Below, in pieces: positions 26,429-36,363 of a stretch of 64,000 nucleotides of DNA. The position numbers and the translations under genes were made by a program. This DNA is from Prevotella sp. (GTDB taxonomy: Bacteria > Bacteroidota > Bacteroidia > Bacteroidales > Bacteroidaceae), in contig JAFZRU010000017.1 of assembly GCA_017619755.1 (NCBI GenBank), positions 221,720 to 285,719 of the forward strand. Direction: 5' to 3'. How positions within the stretch are numbered: position 1 is the first letter of the stretch; each line of letters opens with the position of its first letter. The notes beneath the pieces are model-generated. The model was not told the origin of the DNA. It did not search any database and saw nothing but the letters and a program-made list of their open reading frames with translations.

Positions 26429-28204
26429 ATGAGAAGACACCTGTTTCTTTTGCTCCTTGCCACGCTGTGCGTCAACACCGTCAGGGCGCAATATGACTTG
26501 TACGTGGAGTTGGTCAAGGCCGGGACGTTGGAGGAAGTCGTGGCTGACATCTCCGAGGAGGCCAAATACGGAACCACGTCGATGAAGGTCATCGGCCCCA
26601 TCAACGGTGCCGACATGATGTTCTTGCGCGACATGTGCGGTGTGAAAGGCTATGCCCAGCCCACAGATGGAAAACTGAAGGTCTTGGACCTGGCCGACGC
26701 ATACGTCGTCGATTCCGACGAGCCATACATCAACCTCTACGGCGTGGACCATACCACCCAGTTCGGACGCTTTGGCACCTGCTTCCTCTACAACTGCCGC
26801 AATCTCGAACAAATCGCACTCCCCGCCACCCTTGTAGCCATCGACTCTTTGGCGCTTGCCAGTTGCAGCAACTTGCAATACATCGACATTCCCCCCACGG
26901 TGACCTCCATCGGCTACGGGGCCTTCGTGGGGTGCGACAACGTCACCTACCTCACCATCCCCGACGGTGTGGAGGAAATCGGCACCGGGGCCTTCCAACA
27001 GATGCCGCGCCTCAAGGAACTGACTTTGGGTGACGCCGTCGAGACCATCGACAATTCCCTCATCCTCGGCGACGACAGTTTGGAGGTCATCAACCTTGGC
27101 GTGCGCTTCCACTACTTCAACCCCGTCGTCTTCTACACGGCCAACGCATTGAAGGAACTCTACGTGGGAATGGATAATCCCTACTACTCCTCTGAGGATG
27201 GCGTGTTGTTCTCCGACTCACGCGACACGCTCGTCACCTTTCCGCCGGCGCTCGAACAAATCGACTACATCATCCCTGACAACGTGAGTCGTATCGCATC
27301 AAGTGCCTTTTACAACGCACGATACCTCCAGACGGTCTCCATGCCCGCTTCCATGGAGGTCATCGATTCCCTCGCGTTTTTCAACTGCACGTCGCTTGTT
27401 GCCGTAGCCCTCAACGAGGGATTGCGCAGCATCGCCTTCGGAGCTTTCGGTTTGTCATTGGGCGAGGAGGGCGCTTTGACCGACATTCACATACCGGCTT
27501 CCGTGGAAAACATCGAGGGTGGTGCCTTCCTCTTCAACACAGCACTTGCAGCGATTGAGGTGGACGAGGCGAATCCGCGTTACACTGCCGACGAACATGG
27601 ACAGCTCTTTAACAAGGAACTTACCGCCCTCTGCTACGTCCCGTGTATGGCTGACGAACTCTTCCTGCCCGAGACGGTGGTGGAGATAGCCCCCTACGCC
27701 CTTTCAGGGGCCATGGGTATGCCGGAGGTATATATCCCCGACCATGTGCGTACCATTGGTGACGGAGCTTTCGCATACGCCATCGGCATCAACACACTCG
27801 TCTTGGGCAAGGGCATTGAGAAGGTGGGCGACCTGGTCATCGACTACTGCGAGGGATTGGAGCACCTCTACCTCTTCGCCGACGACATCTCCGATGAGCA
27901 GTTGCAGCCCTTCTCCTTCCTCGATGAGAGCGGTGCGGTGATGGAGCAGTGCCTGTTGCACGTCCTACCCGGCAAGGCCGCCGGTTACATGCTCAAGAAG
28001 GGTTTTTATTCTGAGGAATACGACCTCTTCTTCTTTGCCGACATGGTGGAGATGGACAACCCAGACCGAATGGATGCGGTGAGTATGGCGACGACGGAGG
28101 AAAAGACGTGGTACGACATCGCCGGACGTAAACTGCGGCATCCCGCCAAGGGCGTCGTCATCGAGAGGGTGGGGGACAAGTCGCTCAAACGCTTCATCAA
28201 GTGA
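26429..28204 (+). CDS. Secreted BspA-like leucine-rich-repeat protein
   Basis: The 591-residue protein has a signal peptide ending in TVRAQ and about a dozen BspA/LRR_5-type repeats (for example LEQIALPATLVAIDSLALASC and YLTIPDGVEEIGTGAF). Its C-terminal tail has the WYDIAGRK...GVVIERVG signature seen on secreted Prevotella proteins. Such proteins are usually surface exposed and bind host or partner proteins. The TGA stop overlaps the ATG of queH, so this surface protein is tied to a tRNA-modification gene in one transcript. Confidence 0.85.
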   Translation: MRRHLFLLLLATLCVNTVRAQYDLYVELVKAGTLEEVVADISEEAKYGTTSMKVIGPINGADMMFLRDMCGVKGYAQPTDGKLKVLDLADAYVVDSDEPYINLYGVDHTTQFGRFGTCFLYNCRNLEQIALPATLVAIDSLALASCSNLQYIDIPPTVTSIGYGAFVGCDNVTYLTIPDGVEEIGTGAFQQMPRLKELTLGDAVETIDNSLILGDDSLEVINLGVRFHYFNPVVFYTANALKELYVGMDNPYYSSEDGVLFSDSRDTLVTFPPALEQIDYIIPDNVSRIASSAFYNARYLQTVSMPASMEVIDSLAFFNCTSLVAVALNEGLRSIAFGAFGLSLGEEGALTDIHIPASVENIEGGAFLFNTALAAIEVDEANPRYTADEHGQLFNKELTALCYVPCMADELFLPETVVEIAPYALSGAMGMPEVYIPDHVRTIGDGAFAYAIGINTLVLGKGIEKVGDLVIDYCEGLEHLYLFADDISDEQLQPFSFLDESGAVMEQCLLHVLPGKAAGYMLKKGFYSEEYDLFFFADMVEMDNPDRMDAVSMATTEEKTWYDIAGRKLRHPAKGVVIERVGDKSLKRFIK

Positions 28205-28797
28205 TGGCGGAGAAAAGACAAGCCATACAAGTGCCGGAGGGAGCCTCAAAGGTGATGCTCCACGCCTGTTGCGCTCCTTGCTCCTCGGCCATCGTCGAGT
28301 GGATGCTCCACCACGGCGTCACCCCTGTGATATACTATTTCAATCCCAACATACACCCCCGTGAGGAGTATGACAAGCGCAAGGAGGAGAGCAAGCGACA
28401 CGCCGACGCCTTGGGGGTGGAGTGGGTCGATGGCGACTACGACCACGCATCATGGCTCCTCTGCGCCAAAGGGTTGGAGCAGGAGCCGGAGAGAGGAAGG
28501 CGCTGCTACCAGTGCTTCCTCATGCGCCTCAGGGCGACAGCCCTTGAGGCAAGGCGCAGGGAACTCCGCTTTTTCGCCACCACGCTCGCCTCTTCTCGGT
28601 GGAAGAGCATCGAACAGGTGAACGCCGCCGGCTTGGAGGCGCAGCAGGAGGTGCCTGGCACCACCTTTTGGGCACAGAACTGGCGCAAGGGAGGGCTTTA
28701 CGAGCGGCGGAACCAACTGCTAAGGGAGTTTGACTTCTACAACCAACAATACTGCGGATGCGAGTACAGCATCCGTCCAACAACTGACAAGATATGA
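28204..28797 (+). CDS. queH: Epoxyqueuosine reductase QueH
   Basis: The 197-residue cytoplasmic enzyme performs the last step of queuosine synthesis in tRNA, reducing epoxyqueuosine. It is of the QueH (DUF208) type, not the B12-dependent QueG type. Metal-binding cysteines are seen in LHACCAPCSSA, in RCYQCFLMRL and in the C-terminal QQYCGCEYS; FFATTLASSRWKS and FWAQNWRKGG are also family landmarks. It overlaps the LRR gene by one base and the next gene by four, so translation is coupled. Confidence 0.93.
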   Translation: MAEKRQAIQVPEGASKVMLHACCAPCSSAIVEWMLHHGVTPVIYYFNPNIHPREEYDKRKEESKRHADALGVEWVDGDYDHASWLLCAKGLEQEPERGRRCYQCFLMRLRATALEARRRELRFFATTLASSRWKSIEQVNAAGLEAQQEVPGTTFWAQNWRKGGLYERRNQLLREFDFYNQQYCGCEYSIRPTTDKI

Positions 28798-29777
28798 AAA
28801 GAATACAATGGGGCTTCATCGGATGCGGCGAGGTGGCGGAGAAAAAAAGCGGGCCGGCCTTCAACGAGGTGGAAGGTTCGAAGGTCGTGGCCGTTATGAG
28901 CCGCACGGAGCGCAGGGCGCGCTCATACGCCGTGAGACATGGTATCGCCAAGTGGTACACTGATGCACAGCAAATTATCGACGACCCCGATGTCAACGCC
29001 ATCTACGTCGCCACACCGCCGTCAAGCCACGCCACATACGCCATCATGGCCATGAAGGCCGGCAAGCCCGTCTATGTGGAGAAACCGCTCGCTGCCACCT
29101 ACGAGGACTGTGCGCGCATCAACAGGGTGAGCGAACAGACCGGTGTGCCATGCTTCGTGGCCTATTACAGGAGGTACCTCCCCTATTTCCAAAAGGTGAG
29201 GGACATCATCAAGAATGGAGAGATAGGAAAGGTCATCAACGTCCAGGTGAGGTATGCATGTCCGCCACGCGACATCGATTACACCAAGCCGGAACAACTG
29301 CCGTGGAGGTTGAGGCCCGAAATATCAGGAGGAGGGTATTTCTACGACCTGGCGCCACACCAGCTCGACTTGCTCCAGGAGTTCTTCGGGGTCATCGTTG
29401 ACGCCAAGGGCATCTGCGCCAACAGAGGTGGGCTCTACCAGCCTGAGGACACCCTCAGCGCTTGCTTCAGGTTTGAGAACGGTCTGCCCGGAAGCGGCTC
29501 TTGGTGCTTCGTGGGGCATGAGGCGGCAAGGGAGGACCGCATCGAGGTCATCGGAGACAAGGGCATCGTCCTCTTCTCTGTCTTCAACTACGAACCCATA
29601 CAACTCTTCAATACTGCTGGAGCCACCACCATCGAGGTGCCCAACCCGCCCTACGTGCAACTCCCCATCATCAAGGCCGTCATACAACACCTCCAGGGCA
29701 TCGACGTGTGCAACGCCACCAGCGTGTCCGCCACGCCTGTCAACTGGGTGCTCGACCGCATCCTCGGCAAGTTCTGA
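28794..29777 (+). CDS. Gfo/Idh/MocA-family NAD(P)-dependent oxidoreductase
   Basis: The 327-residue enzyme has a Rossmann N-domain (WGFIGCGEVAE, ATPPSSHATYA), the family motif VYVEKPLA with its catalytic-region Lys, and a C-terminal alpha/beta domain with GGGYFYDLAPHQLD. It probably oxidises or reduces a sugar or inositol-like hydroxyl. The substrate is unknown. The start overlaps the queH stop by four bases. Confidence 0.88.
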   Translation: MKRIQWGFIGCGEVAEKKSGPAFNEVEGSKVVAVMSRTERRARSYAVRHGIAKWYTDAQQIIDDPDVNAIYVATPPSSHATYAIMAMKAGKPVYVEKPLAATYEDCARINRVSEQTGVPCFVAYYRRYLPYFQKVRDIIKNGEIGKVINVQVRYACPPRDIDYTKPEQLPWRLRPEISGGGYFYDLAPHQLDLLQEFFGVIVDAKGICANRGGLYQPEDTLSACFRFENGLPGSGSWCFVGHEAAREDRIEVIGDKGIVLFSVFNYEPIQLFNTAGATTIEVPNPPYVQLPIIKAVIQHLQGIDVCNATSVSATPVNWVLDRILGKF

Positions 29778-30868
29778 TGTTCCGACTGCTCGCCATAGCC
29801 CTCTTTGTCGCATTGCCGATGCACATGCTCGCGCAAGACGACAGCATTCCCAAAAAGAAAACCTTTGTGGGCAAGGCTGTCGATGGACTGGTGGGTGTGG
29901 TGAAGGAGTTCAACAACATCGACACCGCGTTCATCGAACCGCAGCACTACAAGTTCACCACCACCTTTATGTCCACATACACCTTCGAGTCCTACCGCAT
30001 CAGGAGTAGTTCGGGGCAGACGGTGCGCTTCTCGCCGGAGGCGAACATCAAGGTAGGACCCTACATCGGGTGGAGCCTCCTCTTCTGGGGATACACCATC
30101 GACCTGGCATACATCAGCGCCAACAAGAAGCGGGAGCTCGACCTCAGCGTTTATACATCCATGCTTGGCATCGACTTTTTCTATAGGAAGTCCGGCCATG
30201 ACTACCGCATACGCTCATGGGACTTGGGCGATGGGGAGAACACGGTCACCGGCATCCCCTTCGACGGACTGAACGTCAGCATCACAGGTCTCAACGGATA
30301 CTACATCGTCAACCACCGCAAGTTCTCTTACCCGGCGGCCTTCAGCCAGAGCTCATGCCAGCGAAGGAGCGCCGGTTCGTTCATGTTCGGAGGGGGATAT
30401 ACACGGCACACCCTCGACCTCGACTACCACAGACTGCAACAGGCATTGGAGACGGCAAGTCCCGAACTCTCGGAAAAATTGGACAGCGGACTGCTCTTCA
30501 ACAAAATCAAATACACCGACGTTTCTGCCTCCGCCGGATATGGCTACAACTGGGTGTTCTCGCGCAACTGGCTCCTGTCCGCCTCCCTGTCCGCCTCCCT
30601 CGCATACAAGCACTCCTCCGGCAACCACGACCCCATCAACTTCTTCCTCGATGACTTCTCCATCAGCAACTTCAATTTCGACGGGGTGGGGAGGCTCGGT
30701 GTCATCTGGAACGACTCCAAATGGTATTTTGGAGCCTACGGGGTCGTTCACTCCTACAACTACAGCAAGTCGCGCTTTGCCACCAGCAACTATTTCGGAA
30801 ACGTGAAGGTGTATGTTGGCATCAATTTCGGAAGAAAGAAATCACATAAAATACAATCAGGACAATGA
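29777..30868 (+). CDS. DUF4421-like secreted or outer membrane protein
   Basis: The 363-residue protein has a signal peptide (MFRLLAIALFVALPMHMLAQ) and a body full of alternating beta-strand patterns such as YTIDLAYISANKKRELDLSV and YFGNVKVYVGINFG, suggesting a small outer membrane beta-barrel. It resembles the DUF4421 family, whose function is unknown. The ATG overlaps the previous TGA by one base. Confidence 0.75.
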   Translation: MFRLLAIALFVALPMHMLAQDDSIPKKKTFVGKAVDGLVGVVKEFNNIDTAFIEPQHYKFTTTFMSTYTFESYRIRSSSGQTVRFSPEANIKVGPYIGWSLLFWGYTIDLAYISANKKRELDLSVYTSMLGIDFFYRKSGHDYRIRSWDLGDGENTVTGIPFDGLNVSITGLNGYYIVNHRKFSYPAAFSQSSCQRRSAGSFMFGGGYTRHTLDLDYHRLQQALETASPELSEKLDSGLLFNKIKYTDVSASAGYGYNWVFSRNWLLSASLSASLAYKHSSGNHDPINFFLDDFSISNFNFDGVGRLGVIWNDSKWYFGAYGVVHSYNYSKSRFATSNYFGNVKVYVGINFGRKKSHKIQSGQ

Positions 30869-31809
30869 GAAAAATCTTTGTTACATTACTGCTTGTCGGG
30901 GTGGCCATCACCTCGTGCAGCCAGCAAGCTCCCAAGGCGGACAAGAGTGCCGCTGCGGCCTCTACCATGGAAATACAGACCGACGAGAGTGCTGACGCAA
31001 CCAATCGCCCCCAATACCAAGTGCTCATAAAAAATCCCGATGACAAGAAGCGTGTCGAAGCACTCTTGAAAGAAGGAGCAGCACAACCAATGGAGACGAA
31101 CCTCATGCTGTTCTTCGCCAAGAAATTCCTCGGGCAGGTTTATGTGGGTGGCACGCTCGACAAAGACAAGGAAGAGGGACTCGTCATCAACCTCGGGGAA
31201 CTCGACTGCACCACCTATGTGGAGAACGTGCTGGCCCTCGCACTGTGTGTCAAGCGAGACAAGACCACTTTTGACGACTTCTGTCAGGCTCTGGCAGACG
31301 TGAGGTACATCGGCGGGGAGGTGGCTTACACTTCACGTCAACACTATTTCACCATCTGGCTTGACGACAACATCAAGGACGGTCTCCTACAAGAGGCCAA
31401 ACTGCCCGAAGCGCCATTGTCGGCCACGCGCACGCCCCACGTGGACTTCATGTCCACCCATGTGTCTAATTACAATATGCTCAAAGCACACCCGCAGTGG
31501 CTGCCCGGCATCAAGGCATTGGAGAAAAAAGTCAACCAAAGCAAGTTCCAATACATTCCCAAGGCGCAGCTTGCCAACTCGAAACGCTACAAGGACTGCA
31601 TTCACGACGGAGACATCATTGGCATCGTCACCAACAAGAAGGGGCTCGACATCTCCCACGTAGGTTTTGCTGTGTGGCACGACGACGGACTGCACCTCAT
31701 GCATGCATCATCAGGTAAAAAGAAAGTCATCGACGATTCGCTCACCCTTTACCAATATCTGCAAAAACAAGAAACAAGCGTGGGAATACGGGTGGCAAAC
31801 GTCAAGTGA
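30865..31809 (+). CDS. DUF1460 NlpC/P60-like amidase lipoprotein
   Basis: The 314-residue lipoprotein has the lipobox ITSC. DUF1460 proteins are cell-wall peptidase or N-acetylmuramoyl-L-alanine amidase-like enzymes with a papain-like fold. The likely catalytic Cys is in GELDCTTYVENVLAL and the His in DISHVGFAVWH. A role in peptidoglycan turnover or muropeptide recycling is known for relatives. It overlaps the DUF4421 gene by four bases and closes the operon. Confidence 0.85.
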   Translation: MRKIFVTLLLVGVAITSCSQQAPKADKSAAAASTMEIQTDESADATNRPQYQVLIKNPDDKKRVEALLKEGAAQPMETNLMLFFAKKFLGQVYVGGTLDKDKEEGLVINLGELDCTTYVENVLALALCVKRDKTTFDDFCQALADVRYIGGEVAYTSRQHYFTIWLDDNIKDGLLQEAKLPEAPLSATRTPHVDFMSTHVSNYNMLKAHPQWLPGIKALEKKVNQSKFQYIPKAQLANSKRYKDCIHDGDIIGIVTNKKGLDISHVGFAVWHDDGLHLMHASSGKKKVIDDSLTLYQYLQKQETSVGIRVANVK

Positions 31810-31861
31810 CATGTCTTGAAAACGATTGCGAAGAAAAACTTCAACTACTTGCTCTTTTTTA

Positions 31862-31892
31862 TTTGAAAACTCATTTTTTTGACGTATCTTTG
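31862..31892 (+). promoter_or_regulatory. Promoter of the rseC-rnf operon
   Basis: TTTG (31862-31865), 19 bp, then TATCTTTG (31885-31892). A hairpin GCAAGGGCG-TGAC-CGCCCTTGC (31910-31931) lies in the leader before ATG 31972. Confidence 0.7.
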
Positions 31893-31971
31893 CAGATGAA
31901 TACACGGGAGCAAGGGCGTGACCGCCCTTGCGAAAGTGAAAAACAACACCGTGTGCCTACACGCAAAAGCC

Positions 31972-32385
31972 ATGAGCAGAATATCGCACGAGGGAATTGT
32001 TGAGGAGGTGAGGGGCGAAAGCGTCAGGGTGCGCATCGTCCAAACCTCTGCCTGTGCCGCCTGCAAGGTGGCCGGACACTGCAGCGCCGCCGAAAGCAAG
32101 GAGAAGGTGGTGGAGGTGGTGGACCGACGTGCCGCTGCCGCTTACGCACCGGGCGACGCCGTCGTGGTGTCCATCACACCCTCCACCGGTCGCAGGGCCG
32201 TTGTTCTCGCCTTCATCGTGCCGTTCGTCATCCTCGTGGCCGTCTTGGCTGTCACCTTGTGGGTCACCGGCGACGAAGGTCTCGCCGCCATCATCGCCTT
32301 GGCAAGCCTTGTGCCATACTATTTCCTCCTGCACAGCATGGAGCATCGCCTGGCACGGAAATTCTCGTTCGTCATAAATCAGTAA
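31972..32385 (+). CDS. rseC: SoxR-reducing system protein RseC family
   Basis: The 137-residue membrane protein has an N-terminal domain with the Cys cluster SACAACKVAGHCSAA and two C-terminal transmembrane helices (about 78-98 and 103-120). RseC proteins sit next to Rnf complexes in many bacteria and are linked to redox control; here it directly precedes rnfB. ATG 31972 fits the family start; an upstream GTG would add a stretch derived from the leader hairpin. Confidence 0.85.
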   Translation: MSRISHEGIVEEVRGESVRVRIVQTSACAACKVAGHCSAAESKEKVVEVVDRRAAAAYAPGDAVVVSITPSTGRRAVVLAFIVPFVILVAVLAVTLWVTGDEGLAAIIALASLVPYYFLLHSMEHRLARKFSFVINQ

Positions 32386-32409
32386 CCAATATCAACCAAA
32401 ACAAACATT

Positions 32410-33378
32410 ATGGATTTCATTTTTAGTGCAGTAATCGTCCTTGGAGGGATTGCCCTGATAGCAGCCGTCATCCTCTACGTCTGCTCCAAGAAGTTTGCTG
32501 TGGAGGAAGACCCCCGGCTGCCATTGGTGATGGAGCAACTCCCCGGAGCCAACTGCGGCGGGTGCGGCTTCCCCGGATGCGCAGGACTGGCTGACGCCCT
32601 CGTCAAGGGAGCTGATGCTGGCTCCATCGACGGACTGTCGTGCCCGGTGGGAGGCACCGAGGTGATGACCAAAGTGGCCGACTTGCTCGGAATGGCCATG
32701 GCCAACACCGAGCCAAAGGTGGCCGTGGTCAGGTGCAACGGCACTTGCGAGAACCGCCCCAAGACGGTTCAATACGACGGGTTGCGCACTTGTTCCGCCA
32801 TGCACGCCTGCAGTGCCGGCGAGACCGGCTGTGGTTATGGCTGCTTGGGATGTGGCGACTGCGTGGCGGCTTGCCAGTTCGGGGCCATCGTCATCAACGA
32901 GCAAACCGGCATCCCGGAGGTGGACGAGGAGAAATGCACCTCCTGCGGTGCATGTGTCAAGGCTTGCCCCCGTGGTGTCATCGAGTTGAGGAAGCGCGGG
33001 CCAAAGGGACGCAGGATTTATGTGCAGTGCGTCAACAAGGACAAGGGACCGGTGGCGAAGAAGGCTTGCAAGGCTGCTTGCATAGGATGCGGAAAATGCC
33101 TCAAGGAGTGCAAGTTTGAGGCCATCACCATCAACGCCAACCTCAGTTACATCGACCCTGAAAAATGCAAGATGTGCCGCAAGTGCGAGGCTGCATGCCC
33201 CACCGGCGCCATCATCGCCTACAACTTCCCCCCGAGGAAAGAGAAGCCGGCAGAGCCAAAGGCCATCGGTGCATCGGCGGCACAACCCGTCAAGCCCGTG
33301 GAGACAGCCACCAAGGTGCAGGCCGCTGAGAATGAGAAAACCATCCAACAACCCGGAAGAAAGGAGGAACAAGCATGA
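32410..33378 (+). CDS. rnfB: Rnf complex subunit RnfB (polyferredoxin)
   Basis: The 322-residue iron-sulfur subunit has an N-terminal membrane helix, the 4Fe-4S motif GANCGGCGFPGC, and four ferredoxin-like CxxCxxC motifs (CLGCGDCVAAC, CTSCGACVKAC, CIGCGKCLKEC, CKMCRKCEAAC). It takes electrons from reduced ferredoxin and passes them into the membrane complex. The C-terminal tail is a low-complexity Lys/Ala/Pro stretch. It overlaps rnfC by four bases. Confidence 0.95.
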   Translation: MDFIFSAVIVLGGIALIAAVILYVCSKKFAVEEDPRLPLVMEQLPGANCGGCGFPGCAGLADALVKGADAGSIDGLSCPVGGTEVMTKVADLLGMAMANTEPKVAVVRCNGTCENRPKTVQYDGLRTCSAMHACSAGETGCGYGCLGCGDCVAACQFGAIVINEQTGIPEVDEEKCTSCGACVKACPRGVIELRKRGPKGRRIYVQCVNKDKGPVAKKACKAACIGCGKCLKECKFEAITINANLSYIDPEKCKMCRKCEAACPTGAIIAYNFPPRKEKPAEPKAIGASAAQPVKPVETATKVQAAENEKTIQQPGRKEEQA

Positions 33379-34727
33379 AACTGCACACGTTTAGTATGGG
33401 TGGCGTACACCCTGAAGAAAACAAGATTTCGGCGGAGGTGATGACCATAGCCGCCGCACTGCCCCAGCAGGCTGTCTTCCCGCTCTCACAGCACATCGGC
33501 GCTCCGGCTAAACCCGTCGTCGCTCGTGGCGACAAGGTGAAGGTGGGCACGATGATTGCCGAGGCCGGAGGTTTCGTTTCTGCTCCCATCTTTTCATCCG
33601 TTTCCGGCACCGTGCTAAAAATCGACAACGCCATCGATGCCACGGGATACCTCAAGCCCGCCATCATCATCAAGGTGGAAGGCGACGAGTGGGAGGAGGG
33701 CATCGACCGCTCCGACAAACTTGAGACACTCGAAGCGCACCCGGAACTCACGCCGGAGATCATCGTGGAGAAGGTGAAGGCAGCCGGCATCACCGGCATG
33801 GGCGGCGCAGGCTTCCCCACGTTCATCAAACTCTGCCCACCGCCCACCGCCAAGGCTGAATGTATCATCATCAATGGCGTGGAGTGCGAACCATACATCA
33901 CTGCCGACTACCGCCTCATGGTGGAGAAAGCCGACGAGATCCTCGTGGGTCTCGAACTCCTTATGAAGGCCGCCAAGGTGAACAAGGGGTACATCGGCAT
34001 TGAGGACAACAAACCCGAAGCCATCCGCATCTTCGAGCAGAAGACCGCCGGGCGCAATGACATTGAAATCGTGCCGCTCGCCAAGAAATATCCGCAGGGA
34101 GGTGAAAAGCAACTCGTCGATGCCGTCATTGGACGACAGGTGCCGGCACCACCGGCCATCCCCGTCAACGTGGGTGCCATCGTCCAGAACGTGGGTACGG
34201 CATACGCCGTCTATGAGGCGGTGATGAAAAACAAGCCGCTCTTCGAGCGTTACACCACCGTCACCGGCAAACTACTCGCCAACCCGGGCAACTTCCTCGT
34301 GAGGATGGGTACGCCGATGAAGGACCTCATCGAGGCCTGCGGTGGCATGCCAGAGGGCGACAACAAGGTGCTTGCCGGAGGCCCCATGATGGGAAGGGCG
34401 CTCACCTCCATCGACGTGCCGGTGTGCAAAGGCACCAACAGCATCACCATCATCAGCGGCGAGGAGGCCGTCAGAAAGGAGCCGCATCCGTGCATCAGGT
34501 GCGCCAAATGCGTCAGCGCATGCCCCATGGGGCTCGAACCATACCTCCTTGCCCAGGTCTCCAACCTGCACCTGTGGGAGAGGGCGGAGGCAGAGGACAT
34601 CACTTCCTGCATCGAGTGCGGCTCGTGCATGTTCACATGCCCGGCACACCGTCCGCTGCTCGACAACATACGTCTGGGAAAATCTACAGTAATGGGCATC
34701 ATCAGGGCCCGGAACGCTAAGAAATAA
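33375..34727 (+). CDS. rnfC: Rnf complex subunit RnfC
   Basis: The 450-residue peripheral subunit has an N-terminal barrel-sandwich region, the NADH/FMN-binding segment GMGGAGFPTFIKL and NGVECEPYITADYR, and two ferredoxin motifs (CIRCAKCVSACP, CIECGSCMFTCP). It is the NADH dehydrogenase arm of the ferredoxin:NAD+ oxidoreductase. The length is normal for Bacteroidetes. Confidence 0.95.
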   Translation: MKLHTFSMGGVHPEENKISAEVMTIAAALPQQAVFPLSQHIGAPAKPVVARGDKVKVGTMIAEAGGFVSAPIFSSVSGTVLKIDNAIDATGYLKPAIIIKVEGDEWEEGIDRSDKLETLEAHPELTPEIIVEKVKAAGITGMGGAGFPTFIKLCPPPTAKAECIIINGVECEPYITADYRLMVEKADEILVGLELLMKAAKVNKGYIGIEDNKPEAIRIFEQKTAGRNDIEIVPLAKKYPQGGEKQLVDAVIGRQVPAPPAIPVNVGAIVQNVGTAYAVYEAVMKNKPLFERYTTVTGKLLANPGNFLVRMGTPMKDLIEACGGMPEGDNKVLAGGPMMGRALTSIDVPVCKGTNSITIISGEEAVRKEPHPCIRCAKCVSACPMGLEPYLLAQVSNLHLWERAEAEDITSCIECGSCMFTCPAHRPLLDNIRLGKSTVMGIIRARNAKK

Positions 34728-34738
34728 AGAATAAAAAT

Positions 34739-35731
34739 ATGGCAAAACTCATCGTTTCACTTTCTCCGCATGCGCACGGCTCCGACACCGTGGAGCGCAA
34801 CATGTATGGAGTCATCATCGCCCTGGTGCCGGCATTGCTCGTGTCGTTCCTCTATTTCGGCATCGGCTCGGCCATCGTCTGCGCGGCAAGCGTGGCGGCA
34901 TGCGTCTTTTTCGAATGGGCCATCACCAAATACCTGCTCAAGAGGCCCACGTCCATCGCCGACGGCTCAGCCATCCTCACCGGACTGCTCTTGGGCTTCA
35001 ACCTGCCCTCCAACCTGCCCGTGTGGATTATCATCATCGGCGCACTCGTGGCCATCGGCATTGGAAAGATGACCTTCGGCGGCTTGGGGTGCAACCCCTT
35101 CAACCCGGCCCTCGTCGGGCGTTGCTTCCTCCTCGTCTCATTCCCGGCACAGATGACCTCATGGCCGCAGGTGGGACAGCTCGCAAGCTACGCCGACGCC
35201 ACCACAGGAGCCACGCCGCTCAGCATCATGAAGATGGCCGTCAAGACGGAACAAGCCTCCTATCTCAACGAACTACCCGACTCCTTCGCGATGCTCTTGG
35301 GCAACGTGCCTGACGGAGCGGGAACCATCGGCGAGGTGTGTGCACTGGCGCTTCTCCTCGGCCTGGCCTACATGCTGTGGAAGAAAATCATCACCTGGCA
35401 CATCCCGGTGAGCATCATCGCCACCGTCTTCGTCTTCTGCGGACTGCTCCATCTGGCCTGCCCCTACTATGCCGACCCCGTGTCCGCCATCCTCAGCGGT
35501 GGTCTCATGCTCGGAGCCATCTTCATGGCCACCGACTATGTCACCTCGCCCATGACGCACAAGGGACAGCTTATCTACGGAGTGTGCATCGGACTGCTCA
35601 CCGTTGTCATTCGCAACTGGGGTTCCTACCCCGAGGGAATGTCGTTTGCCATTCTCATCATGAATGCGTTCACGCCGCTCATCAATACTTACGTCAAACC
35701 TAAACGATTTGGGGAGGTAGTCAAGAAATGA
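34739..35731 (+). CDS. rnfD: Rnf complex subunit RnfD
   Basis: The 330-residue membrane subunit has about nine hydrophobic segments. The segment DATTGATPLSIMK contains the Thr to which FMN is covalently attached in relatives. It is an ion-translocating partner of the Rnf complex. It overlaps rnfG by four bases. Confidence 0.95.
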   Translation: MAKLIVSLSPHAHGSDTVERNMYGVIIALVPALLVSFLYFGIGSAIVCAASVAACVFFEWAITKYLLKRPTSIADGSAILTGLLLGFNLPSNLPVWIIIIGALVAIGIGKMTFGGLGCNPFNPALVGRCFLLVSFPAQMTSWPQVGQLASYADATTGATPLSIMKMAVKTEQASYLNELPDSFAMLLGNVPDGAGTIGEVCALALLLGLAYMLWKKIITWHIPVSIIATVFVFCGLLHLACPYYADPVSAILSGGLMLGAIFMATDYVTSPMTHKGQLIYGVCIGLLTVVIRNWGSYPEGMSFAILIMNAFTPLINTYVKPKRFGEVVKK

Positions 35732-36363
35732 AAAAGTTAGAATCCACATTAGTCAACATGGTGGGTGTGCTCGTGGCTGTGTGCCTCGTCATGGGCGGCA
35801 TCCTCGCCTTCGTCAACCATGTCACAGAGGGACCCATCTCGCAGCAGGCGGAGAAGGCACTCGCCGACGGCATCAAGGCTGTCATGATGAGTCCGCAACT
35901 CACTGTCACCGCCAATGACACGGTGAGGGAGACCATCGACAACAAGGAATACACTTTCATCGTGCACAAGGTGGCTGACGCAGCCGGCAAGGAACTTGGC
36001 GCGGCCATCGAGTCCACCACCCTCGGCTTCGGAGGAGACCTCAAGGTGCTGGTAGGCTTCAACCCCGATGGGGAAATCCTGGGTTACACCCTCTTGGAGC
36101 ATGCTGAGACACCCGGACTGGGTGCCAAGGCCGACAAGTGGTTCCAGAAGGATGGCAAGGCGAGCATCATCGGAAAGAACCCGGAGCAGCCGCTCGCCGT
36201 CAGTAAGGAGGGTGGCGACGTGGATGCCATCACCGCTTCCACCATCACCTCCAAGGCGTTCCTCAAGGCCGTTAACCAGGCGTACAACGTGTATAAGAAA
36301 AAAGGGACCGACGCAACAAGCGGGGCCACGAAAAAAGCAACAACTAAAGCAGAACAGCCATGA
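35728..36363 (+). CDS. rnfG: Rnf complex subunit RnfG
   Basis: The 211-residue subunit has one N-terminal membrane helix and a periplasmic FMN-binding domain. The flavinylation motif is in [14 protein letters not shown], and [16 protein letters not shown] is also typical. The C-terminal tail is rich in Lys, Thr and Ala. It overlaps both neighbours by four bases. Confidence 0.94.
   Translation: MKKLESTLVNMVGVLVAVCLVMGGILAFVNHVTEGPISQQAEKALADGIKAVMMSPQLTVTANDTVRETIDNKEYTFIVHKVADAAGKELGAAIESTTLGFGGDLKVLVGFNPDGEILGYTLLEHAETPGLGAKADKWFQKDGKASIIGKNPEQPLAVSKEGGDVDAITASTITSKAFLKAVNQAYNVYKKKGTDATSGATKKATTKAEQP

Noticed and set aside
31806-32003. A small frame before rseC
   Set aside because: It overlaps the promoter, the leader hairpin and the rseC start, and its translation is not protein-like.
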